Positions 1 to 8,177 of a stretch of DNA of 35,594 nt are shown here, one piece after another; the first letter of the stretch is position 1; the number at the start of each line of letters is the position of its first letter. The stretch comes from Planctomycetaceae bacterium. Its GTDB lineage: Bacteria; Planctomycetota; Planctomycetia; Planctomycetales; Planctomycetaceae. The translations under genes and the position numbers were made by a program. The notes below the pieces were generated by a model. It ran no database searches. It was not told the DNA's origin and saw only the letters and a list, made by a program, of their open reading frames with translations. The stretch lies in contig JAJDEI010000218.1 in assembly GCA_029259845.1 (NCBI GenBank), positions 1 through 35,594 on the forward strand, written 5' to 3'.

Positions 1-61
1 AACCCCTATTGGTTGTTTCCTCACCACCCCCCCTACCCCGCCCCACGGGCAACCCCACCTT

Positions 62-84
62 CCCCCCCCCCCCCCCCCCCCCCC
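62..84. repeat. poly-C homopolymer, 23 nt
   Basis: An uninterrupted run of 23 C residues within an already C-rich stretch. Runs of this length are prone to slippage in replication and to length errors in sequencing, so the exact count should not be trusted. It is not inside a recognised gene. Confidence 0.9.
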
Positions 85-165
85 GATGTCAACTGACACA
101 CCGGACGACGCAGGGCCATTCAAAGTTTCACTTTGGAGAGGACCGACCGGGACAAGCTCAATGGG

Positions 166-231
166 AACCCGAAGCGTCAGCGAGGAAGCGAACGTGAGTG
201 AGCGATTCGTCCCTCGCTGACGCTTCGGGTT
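166..231. repeat. REP-like palindrome, 20-bp perfect inverted repeat
   Basis: Left arm aacccgaagcgtcagcgagg (166-185) and right arm cctcgctgacgcttcgggtt (212-231) are exact reverse complements, separated by 26 nt. Fragments of the same motif recur at 13371-13386 (gctaacgcttcgggct) and 26320-26335 (gctgacgctttgggct), so this is a dispersed family. Extragenic palindromes of this kind are common in planctomycete genomes. It lies downstream of the cupin gene's stop, so it could also act at the 3' end of that transcript. Confidence 0.85.
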
Positions 232-331
232 ACGAGGTTCCCCAGCTTCAATCTTTGAACGGCCCTGCCGAACGACGCTGTTCAATACACGAATCCACAC
301 GGCCAATGCACGGGCCGTATGGCATGAGAAA

Positions 332-718
332 TCAAAGCTCGAACGGCTCCGGGGTGCGGAGGGTGAATACCTTCTTGACGAACGTGGGCACGTGCCACTC
401 GGTTTTGAGGCCGATCGGGAAGTGGGCGATGTCGCCCGGTTGCAGGTGGTGGGTGTCGCCCCCTTGTTCGCTGATGAAGACCTCTCCTTCCAGCACCTGC
501 ACGAATTCGTCCCAGCCGAACTCCCAGCGGAACTTGCCGGTCGTGCAACTCCAAAGGCCGCTGGAAATCAGTTTGTCGGCCGACTGCACGAGGATGGTGC
601 CGCGCGCTTCGGGGGTGCCTTCGAGAATCCAGGAAGGCTCGATCGGCATGTCGGGCAGTTCCCCGGCATTCGCCTTGGCGACTTGAATGGACAGCGTTTG
701 ATGGGACAGTCCGGACAT
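332..718 (-). CDS. cupin-domain protein (Cupin_3 / DUF861-like)
   Basis: A 128-residue single-domain cupin. Residues 52-81 (GLWSCTTGKFRWEFGWDEFV, then QVLEGEVFIS) match the style of the Cupin_3 family, in which a Trp-rich strand leads into the first cupin motif, and 90-103 (HHLQPGDIAHFPIG) forms the second motif. The family includes ureidoglycine aminohydrolase-like and EutQ-like proteins, but many members have no assigned reaction, and I cannot name a substrate. The start at 718 is supported by aggag five bases upstream of the ATG. No signal peptide is seen, so it is probably cytoplasmic. It is divergent from the exported amidohydrolase, with 390 bases between them. The same frame stays open far upstream, but that part is antisense to the amidohydrolase and is not credible as coding. 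Confidence 0.88.
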   Translation of the reverse strand: MSGLSHQTLSIQVAKANAGELPDMPIEPSWILEGTPEARGTILVQSADKLISSGLWSCTTGKFRWEFGWDEFVQVLEGEVFISEQGGDTHHLQPGDIAHFPIGLKTEWHVPTFVKKVFTLRTPEPFEL

Positions 719-1108
719 GGAATCTCCTGGGGCAGAATGGTGTTTGTGGAAATTGTACACGCTGGGCGGGTGGACCGCCGCTGCCCCACGTGTCTTGTCC
801 GGACAACCCTCTTCTCGAAACTGGGTAAGAAGTTTCCCATGAGGGGCGAGGCGGCCTTCTTTCAGATGCGATGCGTTTCCGGCGCGTGGTTCCAACTGTC
901 GCCGCGCCGGCCGTTCTGATCGCATTTCACGACATCTGGTGAGCTTCCCAGTGTCGCGCGAAACGTCGGCGAAATCCAGCGTCGTTCCCCGGGAGGCACG
1001 AGCAGACTTGTCACCGCACGTCGTGCCGGACATGCTGATGCACAAGCGATTCTCGGGTGCGACTGGTCGTTGTTTCCACTTCCACGTTCCGTTGGCGAGG
1101 TCCCCACC
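719..1108. other. divergent intergenic region
   Basis: A 390-bp region between two divergent starts. It must hold promoters for both the cupin gene and the amidohydrolase, but I could not pick out a convincing -35/-10 pair on either strand. No repeats or genes are apparent. Confidence 0.4.
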
Positions 1109-2473
1109 ATGCGTCCGTTTTGGTTGCTGCCGATTCTGCTCGCGATGGCCGGATCTCCCGTCCGCGCCGATGACATCAAACAGACCGGCCTGTTCCGGCG
1201 CGTCAAAGCGTCCATCGACGCAGTCCCGGCAATCGATACGCACGATCATTTGCGGGCTTTCGACGCACTCCCGAATCGGGTCGAAACCCCGCAGGGTGTG
1301 GGGATGACGTTGCATAGCATTTTTGCGGGCAGCTACTACCGATGGACCAACCCGTTGTCTCCCTGGCCGGCCAACGGAGAGTTCGAAGAATGGTGGCGGA
1401 CAGCACAGCACGACTTCGACAATGCTCGGGCGACCAGCTTTTACCGCTATTTGCTGCCGGGGTTCTCTGATCTGTACGGTGTTGATTTTGACACCATCAC
1501 ACCGGAACAGGCGCAGCAACTCAACCAGTCCATCTTCGAGAACTACCGTGACGATCGATGGTTGAAGGACGTCATCACCAACCGGGCCAACATTGAGTTG
1601 ATGTTCATTGATCCGTATTGGCAACGACTCAAGTTTTCCCGTGAGTACAAGTTTGCGGTGCCGTTGCTCAACGTCACGACCCTCATGCGAGGGAGCCATC
1701 CGGATCGATTTGACGCACCGCTGGATAGTCCATTCGTGTTTGCCCGGGACCGTGGCCTGTCCACCGAGTCGTTTGCCGGCTTCCTCCAAGTTGTCGACAG
1801 AATTTTTTCTGAAGCGGTCGCCGCCAATTGTGTCTGCCTCAAATCGACACAGGCCTATCAGCGGACGCTCCGCTACGCGAACATTTCGAGGACCCGCGCC
1901 GAAGATGTCTACGGCAAACCACCGGAGGAGACGACCGATCAGGAGCAGCAGGACTTCGAGGACTTCATGTTCTGGCACGTGTGCAAACTGAGCGCCAAGT
2001 ACGACCTGCCGTTTCAGGTCCATACGGGGCAAGCCCGCGTTCAGGGGTCCAACCCGATATTGTTGGCCGATGTGATCGAGGCGAACCCGGAGACCAAGTT
2101 CATCCTGTTTCACGGCGGCTATCCGTGGGTCGGGGAGACTGGTGTGATTGCCATGCGTCATAAGAATGTATGGATCGATTCGGTCTGGCTCCCCACGCTG
2201 AGTTACACGATGGCCAAACGGGCCTATCAAGAATGGTTGGAGGCGGTCCCCTCAGACCGCATCATGTGGGGCGCCGACACCGTCAACGCAGAGGGCATCT
2301 ACTCCGCGACCGAGTTCACCCGCCGCTGCCTGGCCGAAGCACTCGCCGAAAAGGTCGAGCGCGGCGAACTCCGGGAGGAGCATGCCAACCGCATCGGCCG
2401 CCAGATCATGCGCGACAACGCACTCAAGTTGTTTCCCGGACTCAGGCGAATGCTGTGGCGGGAGACGCCTTGA
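1109..2473 (+). CDS. exported amidohydrolase-2 / uronate isomerase-like protein
   Basis: A 454-residue protein with a signal peptide (residues 1 to about 20, ending PVRA) and a metal-dependent TIM-barrel hydrolase fold. The first metal motif is AIDTHDHLRAF with His45-Asp46-His47. Later landmarks are QVHTGQA, FILFHGGYPWVGE (a barrel-strand His) and IMWGADTVNAEGIYS (the Asp expected at the last strand). The layout resembles the amidohydrolase_2 / glucuronate isomerase group of the superfamily. Substrate is unknown. The export signal argues against a role as the cytoplasmic uronate isomerase. The start at 1109 is chosen because it begins the signal peptide and has gagg eight bases upstream; an in-frame extension to 1070 would bury the signal. 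It ends 16 bp from the convergent dehydrogenase gene. Confidence 0.85.
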   Translation: MRPFWLLPILLAMAGSPVRADDIKQTGLFRRVKASIDAVPAIDTHDHLRAFDALPNRVETPQGVGMTLHSIFAGSYYRWTNPLSPWPANGEFEEWWRTAQHDFDNARATSFYRYLLPGFSDLYGVDFDTITPEQAQQLNQSIFENYRDDRWLKDVITNRANIELMFIDPYWQRLKFSREYKFAVPLLNVTTLMRGSHPDRFDAPLDSPFVFARDRGLSTESFAGFLQVVDRIFSEAVAANCVCLKSTQAYQRTLRYANISRTRAEDVYGKPPEETTDQEQQDFEDFMFWHVCKLSAKYDLPFQVHTGQARVQGSNPILLADVIEANPETKFILFHGGYPWVGETGVIAMRHKNVWIDSVWLPTLSYTMAKRAYQEWLEAVPSDRIMWGADTVNAEGIYSATEFTRRCLAEALAEKVERGELREEHANRIGRQIMRDNALKLFPGLRRMLWRETP

Positions 2474-2489
2474 CGCAAGCGGCATCCGC

Positions 2490-5400
2490 TCAGCGTGGGT
2501 CACTTTGCAGATAGGCGAACAGGTCTCGGAGTTCCTGCGGCTGGAGCGGCTTGAGAATGTTCTCCGGCATCAGGGAGACGCCCATCGGTTGCATCTGTTC
2601 GATATCGTCACGCGGAACCGTCGTTCGCTCGTTTTTGGCGGTCACCAAGGTGACATCGGCGGCTGTTTGGGCGATGAGCAATCCGGTGACGATCCGGCCA
2701 TCGGTGGTGATGACCGTGTAGCTCAGGTACTCCTTGCGAATTTGGGCACTGGGATCGACCATACTCACGAGGAGGAAGCTGAGATCACTGCGATTCGCCT
2801 TCGTCAAATCGGGGCCGATCTCCTTCCCCTCCCCGTAGAGTTTGTGGCACGTCGCACACTGTTTCTCGAAGACGCGGCGACCGGACGCGGCATGGCCCGG
2901 GGCGGCGCGCAGGTCGTTTTGAATCCGTCGGATCTCAGCAAGTTTCTCCTCCGGCGTTCCCGGTCGAATCTCCCCCCAATGCTTGCGGACCAGCCCGTTG
3001 ACGTCGTCGTTGTTGTGCAGGGCGACCCGGCGGAGTTGGTCGACGGTCACCTCCTGTGGCGGATACTTGCCCCGGTCGACCTCGCGGAGAAACGCGAGCG
3101 CCGAGTCCGGACGGCCCAGCAGGACGTCCCTTGCCAGCGCTTTCAATTCCGCGTTCAACTGAGGATAAACCTGCAGCAGGTGCCCGGTGATTCGTTCGTC
3201 GGCGAACCGTCCCAGAACGCGGAGGGCGGCCGTCTGGACGTCAGGCTCTTCGTCGGTCCCGATCAGCCCCAGCAATCGCTCGATGCCTGTTGCGTCGGCC
3301 AGCTCCCGAAGAATCTCCAACGCCGACAAACGGACCGACTGCGGCTCGGTCGGATCTGTCGCCAGTTCGATGGTCCGTGCGTAGGCGTCCGCACTCCCCA
3401 ACCGGGTCGCCAACCGCAGCAGCAGCGGATCGGTCGTCTCGTTCTCCCCCTGGTTCGCGAGGATGCCGGCCAGTTCGGGCGGCATCGATTCGAGACGGGC
3501 CGGCTTCGGCGTGCGGTCGGCCCGCACAACCGCGATGTCCGCGAAGCTCGATCCGGGGGGCAGTCCGGGCAGACGTTTGCGACCGAGCATCTTCAAGCCG
3601 GCGTCCAATTCTTCCATCAGCCGCCGCCGCTCTTTGTCATTGGGGGCGCTGGTGAACAACCTCGCACAGGCTTGATAGCCGGCGCGGCTCCCTTCGCCGG
3701 CATACCGACGCATCAAACGTCCCAGCAGGACGTCTCGAACGATCGGCGTGTCCCACGCGGCAGCAGTGCTGAAGGTCTCGACAATCGGGCCGACCGCATC
3801 GGTCGCATGCTTTTCGACTGTCCACCAGACGAGTAGCGGGATGTGCGGATCGTCTGCGAACTCGGAACGACCGGCGATCGCCCATGCGAGCGGCACCGAC
3901 AGCCTCGCCGGCAGTCGTCCGGCGGTGCTTGCCAGCTGGGCGATCACGACCGGACTGGCATCCTGGGCGGCGACTTCGAGCAGCCGTTGCCCGAATGTGT
4001 CAGAAACCTGCCGTTCGTCCCCTTGCAGCCGAATCGCCCACGACCGGACCGCCTCACTGTTGTGGTCGAGCAATGTTGCCGCAAGCGATTCGTCGAACGC
4101 GCCCAGCGTGTGCAGCGTCCAGAGAGTCTGCAGCGTGAGTTGCTCGTCGTCTGTGGCGGCAAGCATTTCCTTGAGGTTGGAGACGACTCCCGGATCGCTG
4201 CGTTCGGCGATGACTCGCCTGGCCCGTGCGGCTTTCCAACCGTTCCGGCTGCCGAGCCACGAAAGGAGCTCCTTGTTTGATCGCGATTGCGGGTCGACAT
4301 GCGGTGTGACCGGGGCGTCCTTCCATCGTAGGCGGAAGATACGGCCGTTGCGGCGGTCCCACTCCGCGTCTGGGTCCGGATGGGCCGTCCGCTGGTCGTA
4401 CCAGTCGGCAATATAGACGGCTCCGTCCGGTCCCATGACCGCGTCGCTGGGGGCGAACCAGTTGTCGTTGGCGGTCAGCAACACGCCGCCGTTGGCCGAT
4501 CGAAACGTCGACCCGTCGCGGTGCAGCGTGTGCCAGCGCACGGCATGGCCGAGCGTATCGGTGGCGACGTACGTCCCTCGAAATTCCGGCGGGAAGGCGT
4601 CCCCCTGGTAGACGAAGCCGCCGACGGTCACATGTCCCCCCTGAAAATTCTTGTGGGGCACATGCTTGAAATATCCGAAGGCGAACGGGTTGTGCAGTTC
4701 CCCATGCTTTTCGAAGGACTTCTGGTAGTAGGCTCCCTGCACGCCGTGAAACACGATGTAACCGCCGTAGTTCGTCCCGGCGAACAGCTCGCCGCGCGCG
4801 TCGAAACCGAGGCCCCACATGTTGCTGCCCCCTTCGGCGAACAGCTCGAACTCGTGCGTGACCGGGTGATACCGCCACAACCCCTGTTCGAACTCAACAC
4901 CCCGGATGTGGGCCATGATGTTGGTCCCCTGGGTGCCGTACAGCCAACCGTCCGGCCCCCACACCAGCGAGTTGGCGAGCGAACTCGAATCCTCCATGCC
5001 GAACCCCTTGAGCAGCACCTCCGGATCCGCATCGGGGACGTCGTTGCGGTCGCGGTCCGGGTAGAACAGCAGATAGGGCGCTTGCAGCACGAACACGCCG
5101 CCGTATCCGAACGCGAAACCGGTCGCCAGATTCAACCCGGTCATGAAGTCCTTCGCCCGGTCCGCGCGGCCATCGCCGTCGGTGTCTTCGAGAATGGTGA
5201 GGCGGTCCGCTCCCACCGGACCGTGCGGCGGGGGCTCAGGGACTCGGTCGTAGGTCGTCCGCGAATACCGGTCGACGGCCACTCGCTCCAGTCCGGCCGG
5301 ATTGGGATACTGCAGGTACTGCATGACCCACAGCCGGCCCTGGTCATCGAAGTCAATTGCCACCGGCTGCCGCACGAGCGGTTCGGCGGCGGCCAGGCCG

Positions 5401-5534
5401 ACCGCAAAGCCGTCAGCGACGGTCATCCGCGCAGCTGCTTCCTCGGGCGGATATCCCTGTCCCCACGCGGCGATGTTCCCACAGCCTGTGATCAGACACA
5501 CAAGAAGCAAGCTCCGTCCAGCACGATTCCTCAT
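2490..5534 (-). CDS. PVC-type dehydrogenase/HEAT/cytochrome c lipoprotein
   Basis: A 1014-residue protein. Residues 1-18 form a lipoprotein signal (LITGC, Cys18), so it is probably anchored to a membrane facing the periplasm. About 30-400 is a beta-propeller of the 'putative membrane-bound dehydrogenase' type (TIGR02604-like), with ILEDTDGDGRADRAKDF and VMGPDGAVYIADWYD motifs. About 420-850 is helical HEAT-like repeat. The C-terminal heme-binding domain (TIGR02603-like) has CATCH at 893-897, then GPDLT, and MPENILKPLQPQELRDLFAYL at the end. These multidomain proteins are abundant in Planctomycetota and are thought to oxidise sugars or related substrates and pass electrons through the heme, although their substrates are largely unknown. 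The upstream gggggga is a weak ribosome site. It is convergent with the amidohydrolase. Confidence 0.93.
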   Translation of the reverse strand: MRNRAGRSLLLVCLITGCGNIAAWGQGYPPEEAAARMTVADGFAVGLAAAEPLVRQPVAIDFDDQGRLWVMQYLQYPNPAGLERVAVDRYSRTTYDRVPEPPPHGPVGADRLTILEDTDGDGRADRAKDFMTGLNLATGFAFGYGGVFVLQAPYLLFYPDRDRNDVPDADPEVLLKGFGMEDSSSLANSLVWGPDGWLYGTQGTNIMAHIRGVEFEQGLWRYHPVTHEFELFAEGGSNMWGLGFDARGELFAGTNYGGYIVFHGVQGAYYQKSFEKHGELHNPFAFGYFKHVPHKNFQGGHVTVGGFVYQGDAFPPEFRGTYVATDTLGHAVRWHTLHRDGSTFRSANGGVLLTANDNWFAPSDAVMGPDGAVYIADWYDQRTAHPDPDAEWDRRNGRIFRLRWKDAPVTPHVDPQSRSNKELLSWLGSRNGWKAARARRVIAERSDPGVVSNLKEMLAATDDEQLTLQTLWTLHTLGAFDESLAATLLDHNSEAVRSWAIRLQGDERQVSDTFGQRLLEVAAQDASPVVIAQLASTAGRLPARLSVPLAWAIAGRSEFADDPHIPLLVWWTVEKHATDAVGPIVETFSTAAAWDTPIVRDVLLGRLMRRYAGEGSRAGYQACARLFTSAPNDKERRRLMEELDAGLKMLGRKRLPGLPPGSSFADIAVVRADRTPKPARLESMPPELAGILANQGENETTDPLLLRLATRLGSADAYARTIELATDPTEPQSVRLSALEILRELADATGIERLLGLIGTDEEPDVQTAALRVLGRFADERITGHLLQVYPQLNAELKALARDVLLGRPDSALAFLREVDRGKYPPQEVTVDQLRRVALHNNDDVNGLVRKHWGEIRPGTPEEKLAEIRRIQNDLRAAPGHAASGRRVFEKQCATCHKLYGEGKEIGPDLTKANRSDLSFLLVSMVDPSAQIRKEYLSYTVITTDGRIVTGLLIAQTAADVTLVTAKNERTTVPRDDIEQMQPMGVSLMPENILKPLQPQELRDLFAYLQSDPR

Positions 5535-5652
5535 GCAATCCCCCCCGCCTGTTGGTTCACACGCAGCTCATACCAACAGATTGAAGTAACATAGGGCGAC
5601 AGGAATTGCCATCGCGCACCGGGAGAACGTTTTGTTGAAGTTGAGGCGTCGC

Positions 5653-5731
5653 GCCAACGGCGGCCGTCGCCGTTGGCTCTGGGCTAACACCAATCCACGA
5701 TTCCGGTTAGCCCAGAGGCATCGCCGACGGC
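5653..5731. repeat. overlapping hairpins (two alternative pairings)
   Basis: Arms gccaacggcg (5653-5662) and cgccgttggc (5668-5677) form a perfect 10-bp stem with a 5-nt loop. The same right-hand bases also sit in a longer imperfect stem between 5663-5688 and 5706-5731, which share ctctgggctaac / gttagcccagag exactly. The two stems are mutually exclusive. The simplest reading is a compound extragenic palindrome; a switch-like role is possible but unsupported. Confidence 0.7.
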
Positions 5732-5872
5732 GGATCACCGACAATCTCCGCCGTCGTGAAAAACACGTCTGCCCAGCCATCGCGCAGCGGTCAGCCGGAC
5801 AATGTCTCAGCGGATTCACCACCAAGCCGCAACGGGCCACCCGCGAGAAACGGAACACGAGACTTTCGATGG

Positions 5873-5938
5873 ATCCGTGCGCATCCGTGTGATCCGTGAT
5901 CATTGGGGAACCACGGATGGGCACCGATGGGCACGGAT
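5873..5938. repeat. imperfect palindrome built on atccgtg units
   Basis: The left part repeats atccgtg three times (from 5873, 5883 and 5892), and the right part (5912-5938) carries the complementary cacggat at each end, with a roughly 13-nt loop. Multi-unit 'atccgtg/cacggat' palindromes are a familiar type of extragenic repeat in environmental bacteria. Confidence 0.65.
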
Positions 5939-6025
5939 AGAAGGTGCCCACGCCTGGCGTCGGTCGGCGAAGCCCTGGTGCTGGTGTCAGCAGGTTACTC
6001 GGGCGGTGCGGTCCGGTGGTGAGCT

Positions 6026-6976
6026 TCAAGCGGTCTGGGCAGCCGTCTCCTCCGGCGAGTCCTCCGGACTCAGGAATTTCTCGAACCGCCGGGTCAACGG
6101 GAACTCGATGCGGATGCCGTTGGCCATCTCCTCCTGTTGCTCGTCGACCGTTTCACAGATCGCCGCGAGGTCGAAGGCGCCGGTCGACTTGGCGATTTGC
6201 ACGATCCGCGCTTCGCCGTTGGGTTCCTGCTGCATTTGTCCGGCGAGCAGTGCCGAGATGGCGACCGGCAAGCAAGGGGAATCGCCCAATTGGGGGTTCG
6301 TCACGACTGTCGGAATCTGGTGATGGTGCAGCACGCAGCAGGTCAGTTCACAGGGGAGGTGCCAGTCATGCGAGACGTGCGCCGCCGCCGTCGCATGGTC
6401 CCAACCAAACACCTGCCGTTCGTATTCGCACAAGTCGGTCGGTTCTTCACGAGCCAGTTTGAGGAACTCGTAGTACTCGTCCGGGAAGACCGACGTGAGC
6501 ACGGGGAGCAGAAAGTCCTGCAACAGCGAGCCACCAAAGGCGATATCTCCGGCGATCTTCCCCGCCTGAGCCACTTCGCGGGAGAACAGGGCCCGTTGCA
6601 GCACTTCGTTCCAGAAACTGTTGAGGTTGATCACTCTCGTCGCCGTCGAGAGCATGGCGGCTTTCGTGCCGGCGGAGATCACGAACATCTTCGCCTGCCG
6701 AATCCCCAGCGAGGAAATTGCCTGCGAGACACTCCCGATCGTGCGGCGTCCGGCGAACGACGCGGAGTTGACGAACTTGAGCAACTCGACTGTCAAGCCG
6801 GAATCCGATTCGACGATCGAGCCGAGTTCTCGTGCGGAGGCTTCCGGGTCGGCGGACCGCTCGATAAACGTATTGACCGCACCGGGCAGCGCCGGCAGGC
6901 TGACACCATCCGGAAGTCCCGGAAAGGGGTGTGATGCGAGCGCCTCGCAGCAAACAGCGTCCCAGTCGATGCCCAT
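6026..6976 (-). CDS. HDOD-domain protein
   Basis: A 316-residue protein. From about residue 20 to 220 it matches the HDOD family, a degenerate HD-phosphohydrolase fold used as a signalling scaffold: LPALPGAVNTFIER, IVESDSGLTVELLKFVNSASF, the typical 'VSQAISSLGIRQAKMFVIS' segment, then a long helical bundle with FGWDHATAAAHVSHDWHLP. The classic HD metal pair is not evident, as usual in HDOD. Members act in chemotaxis, surface behaviour or regulatory networks, but the partner is not encoded nearby. The ATG at 6976 is preferred because the protein then begins MGIDWD, next to the domain; an in-frame start at 7021 would add 15 Phe/Ser-rich residues. Neither has a strong ribosome site. It appears monocistronic. 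Confidence 0.85.
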   Translation of the reverse strand: MGIDWDAVCCEALASHPFPGLPDGVSLPALPGAVNTFIERSADPEASARELGSIVESDSGLTVELLKFVNSASFAGRRTIGSVSQAISSLGIRQAKMFVISAGTKAAMLSTATRVINLNSFWNEVLQRALFSREVAQAGKIAGDIAFGGSLLQDFLLPVLTSVFPDEYYEFLKLAREEPTDLCEYERQVFGWDHATAAAHVSHDWHLPCELTCCVLHHHQIPTVVTNPQLGDSPCLPVAISALLAGQMQQEPNGEARIVQIAKSTGAFDLAAICETVDEQQEEMANGIRIEFPLTRRFEKFLSPEDSPEETAAQTA

Positions 6977-7513
6977 GATTCTGCACCAAACGGTGAATGA
7001 AAACGAAAAAGAGAAGTCCATGAATCACAAACGGCCGGAGACCCCGATCCGTTCTCGAAGCCGCCTGCGGATCGGCTCCAACCGACGGTTTCGGATCAAT
7101 CGTCTGCCACGTGCCAGGCGACGTCCGGCGGACGAGCCATTGGACTCGCGCGGCGCCGGGGACCGGCTGATCCATAGCCTGAAAACCGATCATTCTGAAA
7201 CCGTTCCAACTCATCGGCCGACCGAGTGAGCCGTATGAACCGGACGGCTGCAGTGGGAGAATAGCCTACGGCTGAGAAGCGGGACGGCCCGATGGAAACA
7301 GCCGACGGAGCTGGCAGCTTCCCGACACCGACGAAACGGGTCGTTCTGAAAATGACGCTGAGTCGGGTGCGTCGGATTCTCCGCGGCGACGAGAAACCAA
7401 TTCGCCCATGGCCGGCGCGAAACACGCTCCTCGGCGACTGACAGCCGGATGGATGCTCTCGCGGTTTCCCGGTCCCTGCTGACGGCTTGGGAGGCAATGA
7501 CGATGCGCGAATG
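6977..7513. other. intergenic stretch, no supported gene
   Basis: 537 bp. A minus-strand frame of 154 codons crosses 7096-7560 but is Arg/Ser/Pro-rich, overlaps the downstream small gene and has no family-like segment, so I do not call it. Short look-alike segments (gatcattctgaaac near 7189 and ggtcgttctgaaaa near 7339) are noted, but no clear palindrome or promoter was found. Confidence 0.4.
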
Positions 7514-7711
7514 TCAATCCGACGGCGAATCACTGAATTTCTTCGCTCGCCATGACGCAAGCAACAGCGTCGTCAGCCCCAGCAGCAGTTCGTCGGCGAG
7601 CGGGACGAAATCGGGGACGATCAGGTCAATGACGAACAGAACCGCCGTCGCCACGAACAACCACGGAAACCGCAGCCCACTGAAGAACCGCATCAGCAAT
7701 TTGGCGATCAC
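7514..7711 (-). CDS. small membrane protein (DUF6116-like)
   Basis: A 65-residue protein with a hydrophobic core. Residues about 12-30 (GLRFPWLFVATAVLFVIDL) and 38-52 (ADELLLGLTTLLLAS) form two membrane segments separated by IVPDFVPL, followed by a basic tail. The pattern 'RFPxLF...DxxxPDFxPxADExLLGLxTLLLASWR' is one I associate with the DUF6116 family of tiny conserved inner-membrane proteins of unknown function. The start is a GTG at 7711 with a poor ribosome site; an in-frame ATG six codons later is possible. No adjacent gene reads in the same direction closely enough to form an operon. Confidence 0.7.
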   Translation of the reverse strand: MIAKLLMRFFSGLRFPWLFVATAVLFVIDLIVPDFVPLADELLLGLTTLLLASWRAKKFSDSPSD

Positions 7712-8177
7712 GGGAGCGTTTCCAGGAATGGGGGGCTGACAGTCTGCGTGGGCGAAGGCGTGTCACCCTGACGAGCCATTATTCTATCCGGTTGTGCGTT
7801 CGTTTGAAGGCCACATTGTGGGGCATATCGTTAACCTGTCAGGCGGCAACGTTCCTGCGGCAGAGGGGACACCAGCCGCGCGGCCCGATGGTTCGGCAAC
7901 CTCGAATTGTCCGTTGGGAGAGGCCGACGGGAAGTCGGGAGATTCGGCCCGAGAACGTTGGGCGTTCGGTGATATAATCCGGTTGCGGCCAAACAAGCAC
8001 TCCGACGACGCGGAGAGCTTGTGAGTTTTTCGGTGGAAACACCCGGTGTCTCATCATCTCGGAAAACGTTGCGGACTCTAGCCGCTGACATCAGGCATCT
8101 CGCGTCCTCGTTGATTCGAGACACCGGATGTTTGGGCCCGCGTTGACAAAGGATCACACCCTCGGAGGGACAATGCC
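7712..8177. other. upstream region of the alpha/beta hydrolase
   Basis: 466 bp. It contains a -10-like tataat at 7973-7978 with no good -35, then the inverted-repeat element at 8037-8133, then the ribosome site ggagg (8164-8168) of the hydrolase. No gene is supported. Confidence 0.45.
8037..8133. repeat. 97-nt inverted-repeat element, copy 1
   Basis: Arms aaacacccggtgtctc (8037-8052) and gagacaccggatgttt (8118-8133) are 16-bp inverted repeats with one mismatch, separated by 65 nt. The left arm itself contains the odd palindrome acaccCggtgt. A second element of the same shape (arm sequence, arm length and spacer length) is at 24431-24528, but the spacer sequences are not visibly alike. It lies about 45 bp upstream of the hydrolase start and downstream of a tataat box, so it may sit in a 5' untranslated leader. 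Confidence 0.8.

Larger units (their letters stand above)
1..331. other. intergenic stretch with repeats, no gene seen
   Basis: I see no convincing gene here. The stretch is C-rich at its left end, holds a 23-nt poly-C run (62-84), and then a perfect 20-bp inverted repeat (166-231). Short open frames crossing it have the composition of the repeats and no recognisable domain. It lies downstream of the cupin gene, which reads leftward and ends at 332. Confidence 0.6.
5535..6025. other. intergenic region with two palindromic elements
   Basis: 491 bp without a supported gene. It holds an alternating hairpin at 5653-5731 and an imperfect palindrome at 5873-5938. Short open frames across it follow the repeats and have no domain signal. 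The promoter of the lipoprotein dehydrogenase should lie at its left end; I could not identify it. Confidence 0.5.

Noticed and set aside
332-2230. A single 632-codon minus-strand gene covering the cupin region and the amidohydrolase region
   Set aside because: Only the last 128 codons are cupin. The rest is antisense to the amidohydrolase and has no family-like sequence.
7096-7560. A 154-codon minus-strand frame in the gap upstream of the small membrane protein
   Set aside because: It is Arg/Ser/Pro-rich without a domain and overlaps the end of the better-supported small gene.
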